DNA of 64,000 nt. Origin: Leguminivora glycinivorella. Taxonomy: Eukaryota > Arthropoda > Insecta > Lepidoptera > Tortricidae. The notes under the pieces are model-generated. The model was not told the origin of the DNA and searched no databases. It was given only the letters and a program-made list of their open reading frames with translations. Of this stretch, positions 33,317 through 44,524 are shown piece after piece (within the stretch, counting starts at the first letter, position 1; the number at the start of each line of letters is the position of its first letter). The stretch is taken from NCBI RefSeq assembly GCF_023078275.1, contig NC_062974.1, positions 26,696,110-26,760,109 on the forward strand, given 5' to 3'. The translations under genes and the position numbers were made by a program.

Positions 33317-34555
33317 CTTTTTTCTGCAATACATCCACAAATGCATATATGGCCGTATTGCACAAACTTTTGAGATTTTTTGTGCCCTCATATTATAATA
33401 TAGAAAAATGTGACCCATATTAAAATTATCCTGTAGAAACATTTCCTACATGAATGAAATGTCATCATGTAACACTAGATTAAAGCAGTACATTTTGAAG
33501 AACAAAGCAAGCCTAAATATAACACGACTAACCCAATTAGAGCTATTCTACTGACGCACAATGTGTCAAAACTTTGACACGCCATTTCTCAAAAACACGT
33601 TTTTTGAGATGTGGCCGTTTAGGCACGGGTGGCGTACTTTACAAACCTCCCATACACTTACCCACACATTTTTAAATGAATACTCTATGTATTTCACTAT
33701 AAAGTTGTTTGTAAAATGATATTATTGATTGAAACAAAGAGGTTTGTAAAAGTTGTAGGTAAAGATTGTCGCTCATCCAGGAAGCAGATAATGTGTTTAA
33801 AGCATGGTCATTTGCTTAGATAATTTTTTAATGTCCAATTTGCGAATTAATCATTTGGAAAAATCTAAGATTAGTTTGTGTTTAGTATATGAGTACCTAA
33901 TTGTTTTGCGATTATTATTTATGTAAAATGTGTGTGTTGTGAAACTAACTACCTGTTAGATACAATACATCGTATGGAGAGTAGGTACGTAATTTGAAAT
34001 GTTTACAATTTTGTAAAAAAACTGGTTTTTAATTATATATTTAAGAAAAATGGGTAATGATTGCATATAAATGTAATCTGTAAGTGGAAATGGTGACATA
34101 CAAACAAAATGTTCCCTTTTGATACTGATAATAATGCAGATCCGTATTAATCCGTATAAATCCGTATTAATCCATGCATTAAAAAAAAACAATGCAAATA
34201 GTCGTCTTTAAGCACGAGTTTGGTTCTATCTTAGTAAGTCCCAGCCCAATTATTCCGATTTTGAATTTGTAACTTTCTTTTATTTCTAAGTATAAGAGTT
34301 CAAAACTCGAATTGAATTTGTACTTGTACAAGTACAGGACTTGCGAGGCTACTGTACTTAACTAGTTAAAAATCGCGTGCCAATCTCACCCCGTCCTGAG
34401 ATCTCACCCTTGTAATAATCGCCTGCGATCCACTCCCGCGCAGGCGCGCAGCCATTAACAGAACGGTTGCGCGCACGGACGCGGAAAATTATTCGCGCAG
34501 CGCTTCCGTTCTCAGGGCTGACACACGTTTTTAAGACCGACGAAAACGTTGAAGA
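33317..34555. other. No gene recognised; GC-rich patch near 34430-34520
   Basis: AT-rich apart from CCCGCGCAGGCGCGCAG at about 34435 and neighbouring GC-rich bases. No reading frame or splice pattern that I would trust. Confidence 0.4.
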
Positions 34556-34559
34556 AGAC

Positions 34560-34670
34560 GTTGATAAGACCGCCTCTTGTTTTACCTCTTAAGTTGTTGT
34601 TTATACTTGCTATGTTGTTTCGTGTATTGAGATGTGCAATAAAGAGTATTTGTATTGTATTGTATTGTTT
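34560..34670 (+). repeat. Non-LTR/SINE 3' tail
   Basis: GACCGCCTCTTGTTTTACCT, then TGTGCAATAAAGAGTATTTG and a (TATTG)n tail. Same family as 26378-26530 on the other strand. Confidence 0.75.
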
Positions 34671-34721
34671 TTAAATCGCAAATTATTTAAATAAAAATAG
34701 AAATCATTTGTTACAACAGAT

Positions 34722-34993
34722 CATCATCCTCCTTGCGTTATTCCGGCATTTGCCATGGCTCATGGAAGCCTGGGGTCCGCTTTGACAACTAATCTCAAGA
34801 TTTGGCATAGGCACTAGTTTTACGAAAGCGACTGGCATCTGACCTTTCAACCCGGAGGGGTAACTAGGCCTTGTTGGAATTAGTCCGGTTTCCTCACGAT
34901 GTTTTCCTTCACCGAAAAGCGACTGGCAAATATCAAATGACATTTCGCATATAAGTTCCGAAAAACTCATTGGTACGAGCGGGGGTTCGAACC
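34722..34993 (-). repeat. SINE family 2 with 17-bp target duplication
   Basis: On the minus strand it starts in a box B-like GGGTTCGAACCC and runs through GGTGAAGGAAAACATCG, GAGGAAACCGGACTAATTCC and AACTAGTGCCTATGCC to GAGGATGATGAT. CATTTGTTACAACAGAT flanks it on both sides (34705-34721 and 34994-35010). The tRNA-like head is cut at box B, so this copy is 5'-truncated. It defines the 3' body of the family for the other copies. Confidence 0.88.
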
Positions 34994-35010
34994 CATTTGT
35001 TACAACAGAT

Positions 35011-36265
35011 ATTATTTACAAATCACATCACAAAATATAGGTACATACATTTGCCACGAAATGGTCCCGACTCAGCATGGTGTTATAGCCTGCGAGAGCC
35101 AAAGCTGATCTTCCGTCGGGGCTATAGCGAGTGAAAACACGGAAAGTATATTTTCTCAAACATGCAATGAAATATTGTCTTTACGTTCCTTAAAATGGGC
35201 TGGGAAGTATCGCTTGTTGGGCGCAACAACTCGAGAGGACTGTAAAGGGATTTCATATTATTTTTTAGGCCTAGGCCTGCAAAGTAACTTTTTTTTATAA
35301 AATATTGTCCTTTAGAGCATTTTTTTTTATTTCATTGTATGTTTGAGAAAAGCACTATACATGCCTCGGCGTGAAAACGGATTTCCGGCCAAGTGGGTAT
35401 ATACCCGGATAGGGTACGAGGCCGCTCATTTTCCCGGCCTCTGATGTAATGTACTATTATTTGTATTAATTATTCATCATCAGTCTTACAATTAGATAGG
35501 TGTATTATTTACAAAGAGATAAAAGATCAAAGGTCAAAATGATGACTACTCCCTCATTACAAAGAGGAAGAGAGAGGAGAAGGGAAGTTTTATGTTATTT
35601 CATGGTGTTCAAGTGGACAATGCAGAGTCAGACTATTGACGCTGGCAACTTCAGCTGATTTATTACAACCACTAAAGTCGCCGTCAATAGAATTTGTGAA
35701 CAATGTAAACAAACCTTGTAGTCAAAATATATTTAATTTCCATTCTAACTCATCAGATACTGGCTAAATATATGTGTTATTTAATCAATTCATATCACAT
35801 TATGACCATCAACCTTCAAAATGATAAACTTGTGCTGGAATATTGATATTTTATATAATGGTTTGTTTACATTGTTGACAATTTCTATTGAAAGCGATTT
35901 TACAAGTGCGTTGTCCACCCTATATTGATATTCGAAGAAATATAGGAACAGCATTTGCTCCTCAAAGTTGGAAAACTAAGTCGTTTTAGCGTCAATAAGT
36001 ACTTTTAAAATCTAACTTCCACACAAAATCTTTGACAAGAAGCTTTTTATTACTTCAACATTTAGAGACAGTTATTCATATTTTAGACTTACCCTTAATC
36101 TTCACTTAGTTATTGCTTGTAATTATTATAAAAAGTTTGCAAGTGCCAGCCCTGAGCAAACCGCTGCGGGCAGAGACGCTCATCTGCAGCCGAGATAGCT
36201 GCGCTGGATACTTCTGTTGTCTAGTCTTAGCGTTTTAATTATAAGATTCCGTTCAACACAGACCA
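35011..36265. other. No gene recognised
   Basis: At 35050-35170 the sequence (TTGCCACGAAATGG, GCTGATCTTCCG) resembles the LINE tail at 51490-51700. The rest is unremarkable. Confidence 0.4.
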
Positions 36266-36443
36266 TCCATACTAATATTATAAATGGGAAAGTGTGTGTG
36301 TCTGTTTGTTTGTCCGTCTTTCGCGTCAAAACGGAGCGACGAATTGACGTGATTTTTTAAGTGGGAGAATTGAAGGGATGGAGAGTGACATAGGCTACTT
36401 TTTGTCTCTTTCTAACGCGAGCGAAGCCGCGGGTAAAAGCTAG
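36266..36443 (+). mobile_element. Short Helitron-like element, full length
   Basis: Starts TCCATACTAATATTATAAAT and ends AAAAGCTAG; it sits between A (36265) and T (36444), as Helitrons do. Just before the end, CGCGAGCGAAGCCGCG can form a small hairpin. It is non-coding and would need a helicase made elsewhere. Relatives: 30305-30474, 54066-54386, 61268-61453 and a degraded one near 48965-49150. The family resembles the Lepidoptera-specific short Helitrons. Confidence 0.82.
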
Positions 36444-36988
36444 TAAGTATATGAAAGTTATTAATAACAAAAGAGATATAATTATGTTAAGTGCACTATC
36501 CTGACTAAATTGTTAGACAAAATTTTGCATCTTTTCTAAGAATATTTGAACCGAGATTTTGAACCCGTGATCATAGTCTAGTACCTAAATATATATAATT
36601 TTATATTTGCAATGTAAAAAATACTTCGATAAAACTTTGACTGATAGTGTGTTGCTAGGTACCAATAACACTAAACTTATCAATTATCATTCAAACGCCT
36701 GAAATTGACCTCATATCAGATGCCTTATAACATAAAATGATGGAATGTGAAATCCTAATACCTTATACGGGCAATGTGAGAAAAGTACCCCGTGGCTAAG
36801 GAACTAGGAACATGCATGCAATAGACGCGGACCAAATTGTTCGAACGATATAAATTAGCGACGATCAAAGGCCACGCGAATCCCGCTACAACTTGGTATA
36901 CCTACAGGGTGTTCTGCAGAGTACAGTGTCACTCTAACTAATATTATATAACTTATGCGTGAAAAATTAACTATCTAAATTAACCCCA
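36444..36988. other. No gene recognised
   Basis: AT-rich filler. Confidence 0.4.
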
Positions 36989-37115
36989 TTATTCATAAAC
37001 GTACACTAAAGTTAAAAAGCCGATAAAGTTCGTTTGTCCCTTTCCGACGAATTGGTGTGATGTGCGACAAACGAACTTTATCAAATTGATACCTTTAGTG
37101 TACGTTTATGAATAA
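36989..37115. mobile_element. Hairpin MITE, ends TTATTCATAAACGTACACT
   Basis: Left TTATTCATAAACGTACACT and its inverted copy at the right; GATAAAGTTCGTTTGTC pairs further in. Tc1/mariner-like ends are possible, but no duplication was proved. Confidence 0.78.
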
Positions 37116-37951
37116 AAATATGGCGACATTCAAATGTGTCAAATTTGACAAGCCTTTTATTTTGACATTTATCTTTATTAAAGAGGCTTGAAATGCTTGA
37201 ATAGTCTGTTATAGACTTAAAGGCCAATGATGATGATGAAACAAAAGCAATGATTTGGAATGTGTTACAAAAAGGTACAATAGGAATCCTTATAGTGGGA
37301 CTCTGTTAGTCCTGTCTGTCTGTTTTTTTTGGTTTGCAAAACCGTTAATTTTGTCTTCGGTTACCGCGATAGTTAGGTACTCATAAAATAAAACTATGGA
37401 AAAGGATTACGGGATGAAGTGTAAATTCGTTATAGGTACGCGATATAATCCGTTTCCATAGTTTTAAATCATGTATGTATGTATCCAATGTAATGCAAAA
37501 TGAACTAAACATTAGGTACCGGTACTTGTAGCGTGATCGTTCATTATATAATTATGCTATTGCTAATAATAATATATTAAGTTTCCTTTGAACGATTAAA
37601 ATCTTGAAATTGTATGTTTTAGTAGTTTGAATCGCGATGGAATGGAAAACTTAACCATGTGGAAAATTAACAGAGAAAGGCATTTTTAATTAATGCCTTA
37701 TATACGTAGTTACTTATTCCTTATATTTTCTGGGTAGTAATAATTTTTATCCTACTTAATATGAAAATTTAAAATATAATTAAAACATATTACACTATTT
37801 AAAAATAAATTACCATACAGGAATTCGTCGACTTAGATTTGTGTAAAATACATAATATATCTAAATACATATTTTCTGAGTAGCACATAATTGAGTTGTA
37901 AAGTATAGGTAACTATTTTAGCCATATAATACTGAACTGTCACCGCATACA
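37116..37951. other. No gene recognised
   Basis: AT-rich, with a weak inverted pair ACTATGGAAAAGGATTA (37395) and ACGCGATATAATCCGTTTCC (37438) that may be a decayed MITE. Confidence 0.35.
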
Positions 37952-38076
37952 TCAGACAGGCAAGCAAGGACGCGCGATAAATGATAAAACATCAGGTCGT
38001 ATATCGAACTTACAAATAGTGCGATGGGACGGCCTGATGTTTTATCATTTATCGTGCGACAATACTTGCCTGCCTG
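37952..38076. mobile_element. Hairpin MITE with CAGGCAAG ends
   Basis: CGATAAATGATAAAACATCA at the left and its inverted copy at the right form the main stem; outer ends CAGGCAAG and CTTGCCTG also pair. Confidence 0.78.
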
Positions 38077-39044
38077 AATAACAAAGCCCTCTTAACAATA
38101 GTCATATATCATATATTTTTGATCAGGCTTTATTTTTCGTCGCAAATTTGATCTTCCACATTACTAGGATTATTTTATTTATTAAATTGAGCACAGAAAA
38201 GAGTTTTAAATTTCTTAACACCCCGTATCCTACTTACACTATACTCACATTACAACTTCCCCACAGGCCCCGATCAGTTCACATGTCGCGTCGATAAATC
38301 TTATCGCCTTAATACTTATTTATCGCATTCCATCGCGATATAAATCACGCGAGATAATTGTCGCGGCCCGGAGCTGTTTAATGGACGCCTTAAAGAATAG
38401 CCCTGTTAGGTCAACTGGGAGTGAATTATGAAGTATAAGGTCTAATGGGTTGTCTATTGGTTCAGGTATTAAGTGCGAGTGGAATTCTAACGGAATTCTG
38501 AAAGTAAAGTATAAAATTCCTATTAGTTGACTGCGGAACCCTAAAAATAGTTCCAAGTCTCCTGTTTTTTGCCAGGCTGTAGTTATGAAAACAAGAAGAA
38601 TAAAGTGTGAATTATTTACAAACTTCATGTACTTCAAAGTCTAATTATTAGTAATTTAATACCTAAAATTATTGTCATGCTACATATGTAGTAATAATGT
38701 TAAATTTTGGTGACGTTGATTTTGGTACATGATAGCACATTCAAACAAAATCTAGAATTTTTTAAATGCTCTTTGTCTCTTATACCTTAGATTTTCCTCT
38801 CTACTGACTAAAGACTAGTAATCAATAGGCGTTATAACATTTTTTCATCCAGGGAACCCGCTATCCCCACTCAAACGAGATAATTGAACGCTCTACCAAA
38901 ACAAATCCATTCTCTACCTTTCCACTTTAATATAGACTCTACATTCCTAACTTCCTTGTGAATCCACAAATCGCACTTAAAAAGTGTATTTTGTAATTTG
39001 AACCGTGTATCTTTAGGTATGGAGGCGATATTTTAATGTAAAGT
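38077..39044. other. No gene recognised
   Basis: AT-rich. Around 38290-38370 there are several TTATCGC/GCGATA-type words; a regulatory role cannot be shown from sequence alone. Confidence 0.4.
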
Positions 39045-39174
39045 TCTGTGGGCCTAGTGAAAAAGGGTATAACTCAAATTGACTCGGTGAAAAAGGTCAC
39101 AAGTCCCATCTCGGACTTGTGACCTTTTTCACCTAGTCAATTTGAGTTATACCCCTTTTCACTAGGCCCACAGA
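39045..39174. mobile_element. Near-perfect hairpin MITE, ends TCTGTGGGCCTAGTG
   Basis: The two arms (about 60 bp each, with GTATAACTCAAATTGAC and AAAAAGGTCACAAGTCC) match with only a few differences around a loop of a few bases. The high identity implies recent origin or correction between arms. Confidence 0.85.
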
Positions 39175-39378
39175 GTTGTAGAATGCCTAAGCACTGCTGG
39201 ACCGTGCTAAGTCCGTTCTGTCTAGCCAACGTCACAAACGCTTACGCTTCGTAAGCGTATCGAAGCTCTCCCTATCGCTCTTATGCCTAGCCAAAATGAC
39301 AATCGTTGACGCCAGATGCCGACCGAAACACAGTCTGGCTCTGTCGCGCCAATACAGAAGAGCGATAGATATAGATAT

Positions 39379-39510
39379 ACTCTGTCAAACAAATCTGTCA
39401 GTAAATAAGAACAAAGAAAACTATAGGTATCCTTTTCTCTAGCACTCTAAAGAAAAGGATGCATGTAGTTTTCTTTGTTCTTATTTACTAACAGACTTGT
39501 TTGACAGAGT
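39379..39510. mobile_element. Hairpin MITE, ends ACTCTGTCAAACAA
   Basis: Left ACTCTGTCAAACAAATCTGT pairs with the right end with one or two mismatches. The stem continues through AGTAAATAAGAACAAAGAAA and ATCCTTTTCT. Confidence 0.85.
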
Positions 39511-39550
39511 TTAGCTACGAAATCGATATTATCGTAAGCATTTGTGCTTA

Positions 39551-39668
39551 CGCCGTGTCTTGCGTGGGCGACGGTCGCGCGACCGTCGCCGTCGCGTCTC
39601 ATACTTCCATATCGATAAGGTTTGATTTCGTATGCGTCGCATCGCCGTCGCCCACGCAAGCCACGGCG
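39551..39668. mobile_element. GC-rich hairpin MITE, CTTGCGTGGGCGACGG arms
   Basis: CGCCGTG, CTTGCGTGGGCGACGG at the left and the inverted copies at the right; the left arm also has an inner GGTCGCGCGACC palindrome. It begins about 40 bp after the previous MITE ends. Confidence 0.82.
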
Positions 39669-39726
39669 TTACCCTGGGGCCTAAATGAAACGATAATCGT
39701 TGACGGGCATTATCAGAATTTCAACA

Positions 39727-40310
39727 GTCATCGACTGTTCTCCGAGACGTTTCTAAAAACCCCATACTCGATGGGGATACGACATTTCATTACAGAGTTC
39801 CTATGGCCACCTTTCGGCTCCATCATCAGATCACAGATGATACCATAATACTCATAACATTTAATGTCAGATATTTTAGTGCCATTGAAATTTCCACTTC
39901 GATAAATATAGAATAGGAATAGTTATATATCTAATTTTTCTCAACCCATTTCTATTTCTTGGGCATTTTCTGAATTTTTGACCCAAAATTAGCCTAAGTG
40001 GTTAACAAAAATTAACTCGCTGTCAGTTTTGTGACGACAATTAACACTTTCGAAACCGGGCTCTACGCGGCGCTACGACATTTTCGCTACATACGGGGAA
40101 ACCCATGTAATCGGCTACGCTTCTACGAGCGGTGTGCCCGACAGTCGGGTTCTTGGTAGCGAAAGTGTTAAGCAAAAAATATTTCTAAAAAATTACTTTT
40201 CTCGCTTTCGGAATGTAGATTATCATAAAAGTAAATAAAGCTTAAAGTTTATGTAATTAACATAAAAACAATATTTTTATTGAAGTTTCATGCTTAATTA
40301 CTGTCACAAA
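39727..40310. mobile_element. Dispersed repeat plus MITE, left half of a large inverted pair
   Basis: The outer part (39727-39958; ATCGACTGTTCTCCGAGACG, GGCTCCATCATCAGATC) is the inverted copy of 41064-41296. The inner part (from GGGCATTTTCTGAATTT at about 39960) is a truncated copy of the MITE at 40787-41063. It is interrupted by the TTAA element at 40045-40167. Confidence 0.78.
40045..40167. mobile_element. 123-bp piggyBac-type MITE with TTAA duplication
   Basis: Ends CACTTTCG and CGAAAGTG, flanked by TTAA at 40041-40044 and 40168-40171. The homologous site in the neighbouring MITE copy (around 40980, read on the minus strand) has a single TTAA and no insert, so both filled and empty states are visible in this window. 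Confidence 0.88.
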
Positions 40311-40609
40311 ACTTTTTTTGCCACACAGCGTCACTTCGACTATACTTGCCGCAATACCAAGTGGCGACTGATGTTATAGTATTATCCCTCTCTACCTCAC
40401 TGAGTCTCCATTAGCATGAAAGAGATAGCAATATGACTGACCGCGTGAGACTACAATTAATTTGAAATAGGCACTGAATACCAGACTAAATAGGTTTTAG
40501 TCGACCGTGGTATCGATAGTTCTGGAATGTGTGATAGTAGGAAAAGTTAATTGATGTTTAATGCTGTTGATACTGTTCTCTTAAGATTAATGGGGATGGG
40601 ATAAAATAT

Positions 40610-40760
40610 CCATTAATAATTATAAAATAATAAATATTGGGGACATCTTACACAGATCAACTTAGCCCCAAAACTAAGCAAAGCTTGTACTATGGGTGCT
40701 AAGCGATGACATACGTACTTAAATAGATAAATACATACTTATATACATAGAAAACATCCA
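40610..40760 (-). repeat. SINE family 1, 5'-truncated
   Basis: Minus strand: ATGTTTTCTATGTATATAAG, CGCTTAGCACCCATAGTAC, GGCTAAGTTGATCTGTGTAA and GTCCCCAATATTTATTA. It lacks the tRNA-like head that the copies at 42010-42276 and 52672-53275 keep. Confidence 0.8.
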
Positions 40761-40786
40761 TTGATCGGTAAGTCACCAGTCAAATT

Positions 40787-41063
40787 GGGCATTATCAGAA
40801 ATTGGGACACAAAATTAGCGTAAGTCGTTAACAAAAATTAACTAGCTGTCAGTTTTGTGACGATAATGAAGCATGAAACTTTAATAAAAATATTGTTTCT
40901 ATGTTAATTACATAAACTTAAAGCGATAATCTACATTACGAACGTGAGAAAACTAATTTTTAGACATATTTTATGCTTAATTGTCGTCACAAAACTGACA
41001 GCGGGTTAATTTTTGTTAACGACTCAGGCTAAGTAATTATGGGTCCCAAATTCTGAAATGCCC
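40787..41063. mobile_element. 277-bp MITE, ends GGGCATTATCAGAAATTGGG
   Basis: Left GGGCATTATCAGAAATTGGG and right CCCAAATTCTGAAATGCCC are inverted. Subterminal GTTAACAAAAATTAAC and CTGTCAGTTTTGTGACGA also occur inverted at both ends. The left-hand relative at 39960-40310 carries the TTAA insertion. Confidence 0.82.
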
Positions 41064-41296
41064 CTTTAAGAGAAATAGAAATGGATTAAGAAAAATTAGA
41101 TATTCCTATTCTATATTTATCGAAGTAGAAATTTCAATGGTACTAAAATATCTGACATTAAATGTTATGAATATTATGGTATCATCTCTGATCTGATGAT
41201 GGAGCGGAAAGGTGGCCATAGGAACTCTGTAATGAAATGTCGTATCCCCATCGAGTATGGGGTTTTTAGAAACGTCTCGGAGAACAGTCGATGAGT
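41064..41296. repeat. CTGATGATGGAGC dispersed repeat, right half of inverted pair
   Basis: Inverted copy of 39727-39958. Contains CTGATGATGGAGCGGAAAGG, TGGCCATAGGAACTCTGTAA and GGGGTTTTTAGAAACGTCTC. The 120-bp satellite at 9061-9805 appears to be built from a segment of this family. Confidence 0.75.
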
Positions 41297-41372
41297 GTTA
41301 AAAGAAAACTACAGTCGGCCAAAAATTTCATTTTTTACGTTTATTTATTTGACGTTTAAAAATCTAACATTG

Positions 41373-41525
41373 TAGATAGATAGATAGATATACTCTTTAT
41401 TGGCACACCTCAGCAAAAGATACAAAAAAAGATACAGTGGAGACAAAACAAATGATTATAAATAGAGGTAGACAACAGGCGGTCTTATCGCTAAAGAGCG
41501 ATCTCTGCCATACAACCTTTTGGCA
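41373..41525 (-). repeat. Non-LTR/SINE 3' tail with (TAGA)n
   Basis: Minus strand ATCGCTCTTTAGCGATAAGA, ACCGCCTGTTGTC, GCCAATAAAGAGTATATC, then a (TCTA)n run. Confidence 0.75.
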
Positions 41526-42009
41526 GCGGAAAAAAAAACATAGTCAAAAAGAGAACACACATTGTAACATTTGTAAACCAAGAAAATTCGGTTGTCTTTC
41601 TCATCTGCGTTCAGCTTCACTAAGCTTACATTCATCCAAATAAAGTAGGTTCAATCCATACTCAATATATAAAAGCACCAAAAAAGTATATGCTAGAATA
41701 TTAATTTTACCTATTCCTAGCAATTTCCATAAGTCAAACCGGTGATTCTTGTTCTATGGCCTGTATGGCGTCGTTTTTGCGCCATTCTCGAGCACGTGTG
41801 GTCGTGGAAAGTATTTTCTCCGTATGTAAAGTTGTAAACCATCAGTCTGTTATTAGTTGAGATGCATTGGCTCGCCACAAGACTGCCAGGGTTGTCTGCG
41901 GTAGTTTTTATTATGTATCTATTGATTGAAATTACATTTTTAAAAATTAACACGGATAACATAATTGCGTCTTAAAGCATAGGTATAATTATACCTCTAT
42001 TATTATAGG
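41526..42009. other. No gene recognised
   Basis: AT-rich filler with short chance frames. Confidence 0.4.
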
Positions 42010-42276
42010 TATGATATAAAAATAAAATAATAAATAAATATTATAGGACATTCTTACACAGATTGACTGAGGCCCACGGTAAGCTCAAGGAGGCTTGTGT
42101 TGTGGGTACTCAGTCAACGATATATATAATATATAAATACTTATATACATAGAAAACATCCATGACTCAGGAACAAATATCTGTGCTCATCACACAAATA
42201 AATACCCTTACCGGGTTTCGAACCCGGGACCGCGGCGTAGCAGGCAGGGTCACTACCAACTAGGCCAGACCGGTCG
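42010..42276 (-). repeat. tRNA-headed SINE family 1, near full length
   Basis: On the minus strand the head has box A TGGCCTAGTTGG and box B GGTTCGAAACC, so an RNA polymerase III promoter of tRNA type. The body reads GAGCACAGATATTTGTTCCT, GAGTCATGGATGTTTTCTAT and GTGGGCCTCAGTCAATCTGT, with an AT-rich tail (TATTTATT). The head is close to, but is not, a functional tRNA. Confidence 0.88.
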
Positions 42277-43060
42277 TCATATGATGATGATGATGATGAT
42301 AATTAGGAGATTCTTTCTTCTTAAACGTTATTCCGTTCTTGAATCCAGCTCGCCATCGCTGAAAGTAACACAACTCGCTAGTTACACAACACAAGGGTAC
42401 AAAACCAGGTGCTCCATGACACCATTGCACCAATATGTCGCCAGAACCGCTACCCTTCAATGGCCAAGTCACACAACATTTTAACTATATAGTGGAGTAA
42501 AAGTAAGGTACCCTGGACATAATTCAATAACTCGTCCTTTTTGATATTTTATTGGGTATTATTATTAAGCATCAAATAGTAATTATGTACATAGATAAAA
42601 AAAAATACGATCGTATTCATATCTTATAAAAATCATGAGATAAAGTACATTATCCCACTTTTCGCTAACAGCAAAATAGTTAACCGAAAACTTTGTTAGA
42701 TTAACTTTGTGGTGCACTCAGATGCGATCAGTTATTAGCGATATTACACAGAAAATAAATCTGATTGTGTACTTTTTTTTACCGTTTTCATTTAATGTGA
42801 ATATCTAGGTAGGTAAAAATGGTGACCATGATATATATATCAATTTGCATTGTATTAAGTATATATAGACATTTAACACCGATCTTAAACATATATTTTT
42901 AACGCTTAAATAAACATGAATTTCTCAGTAGGTATAAATTGTAACTGAGATTTTTTTGCTTAAGACCAGGTTTTTGTGTACTATAATCACGATTTTATCA
43001 AAATTAATACTGTGAAGGTCGCGCTTAAGAAACTGTAAATGTCAGTAATTTAAAAGGGTG
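42277..43060. other. No gene recognised
   Basis: A (GATGAT)n run of about 20 bp at 42281, then AT-rich sequence. Confidence 0.4.
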
Positions 43061-43375
43061 CAAAGTTGTCGTAGAGCGGCTGTCGCGGGGCGGGGGGAGC
43101 GCGCGGGGCGCGGGCCTGGGAGAGCGCGCCGCGCACCGGCCGCGTCACCGCGGCGGATCGGTTAATAGGTTAGGGACGTAAGGTACCGGCCACACCAGAG
43201 CGTCGCGTGTCTCGGGGCGCGCAACGGACGTCCGCGCCACGCCACCTGAGTGTAATTCAAAAATCGTCTCCTCAGTACATTTTGTATAGGAAGGACGTAA
43301 GACGCGCCCCAGGCGGCGTGGCGGCGGCGTGGCGCGCGCCTTGCCGCCTGGGACTTGGTGCCAATAGGACCATCT
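43061..43375. other. GC-rich, CpG-rich patch
   Basis: Contains GCGGGGCGGGGGGAGCGCG and long CG-rich runs in an otherwise AT-rich region. GCGCAACGGACGTCCGCG and CCACGCCACC pair with GGCGGCGTGGCGCGCG further right, so part may be a hairpin element. A promoter is possible, but no initiator or exon is evident. Confidence 0.45.
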
Positions 43376-43445
43376 CGGGGTTATACCCGTTCGATTAAAA
43401 AAAATAATTTGAAAATCGGTCCACGATTCTCGGAGATATCGAGTA

Positions 43446-44520
43446 ACAAAAAAACCGGCCAAGAGCGTGTCGGTCCACGCTCAGTGTAGGGTTCCGTAGT
43501 TTTCCGTATTTTTCTCAAAACAATTTTCCTAGAAAGTCTTTATAAAGTTCTACTTTTTTGATCTTTTTTCATATTTTTTTAAACATAAGGTTCAAAATAT
43601 AGAGGGGGGGGGGGACGCACTTTTTTTTCCTTTAGGAGCGATTATTTCCGAAAATATTAATATGATCAAAAACCGGCCAAGAGCGTGTCGGGCCACGCTC
43701 AGTGTAGGGTTCCGTAGTTTTCAGTATTTTTCTCAAAAACTACTGAACCTAGCAAGTTCAAAACAATTTTCCTAGAAAGTCTTTATAAAGTTCTACTTTT
43801 GTGATTTTTTTCATATTTTTTAAACATATGGTTCAAAAGTTAGAGGGGGGACGCACTTTTTTTTTCTTTAGGAGCGATTATTTCCGAAAATATTAATATT
43901 ATCAAAAAACGATCTTAGTAAACCCTTATTCATTTTTAAATACCTATCCAACAATATATCACATGTTGGAGTTAGAATGAAAAAAAATATCAGCCCCCAC
44001 TTTACATGTAGGGGGTACCCTAATAAATCATTTTTTTCCATTTTTTATTTTTGCACTTTGTTGGCGTGATTGATATACATATTGGTACCAAATTTCAGCT
44101 TTCTAGTGCTAACGGTTACTGAGATTATCCGCGGACGGACGGACGGACGGACGGACGGACGGACGGACACAGACAGACATGGCGAAACTATAAGGGTTCC
44201 TAGTTGACTACGGAGCCCTAAAAACGATCTTAGTAAAAGTAAACCCTTATTCATTTTTAAATACCTATCCAACAATATATCATACGTTGGGGTTGGAATG
44301 AAAAAAAAATCAGCCCCCACTTTACATGTAGGGGGGGTACCCTAATAAAACATTTTTTTCCATTTTTTATTTTTGCACTTTGTTGGCGTGATTGATACAT
44401 TGGTACCAAATTTCAGCTTTCTAGTGCTTACGGTTACTGAGATTATCCGCGGACGGACGGACAGACAGACAGACAGGGGGAAACTATAAGGATTCCTAGT
44501 TGACTACGGAACCCTTAGAA
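43446..44520. repeat. Tandem cluster of the AACCGGCC...GGAACCCTA repeat
   Basis: Three partial or full units (about 43446-43665, 43666-44222, 44223-44520) related to 27831-28321. Unit 1 is cut inside ATTATTTCCGAAAATATTAA and joined directly to the start of unit 2. Unit 3 begins mid-repeat. (GGAC)n runs lie at about 44133-44167 and 44453-44463. Confidence 0.8.
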
Positions 44521-44524
44521 ACAT

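Noticed and set aside
42180..42276. Candidate tRNA gene with boxes A and B (also at 8770-8840 and 52672)
   Set aside because: Sequence continues into SINE bodies and the cloverleaf is incomplete; same body in several copies.
43145..43462. 105-codon minus frame in the CpG-rich patch
   Set aside because: GC-rich DNA has few stops; opposite-strand frame equally open; no recognisable motif.
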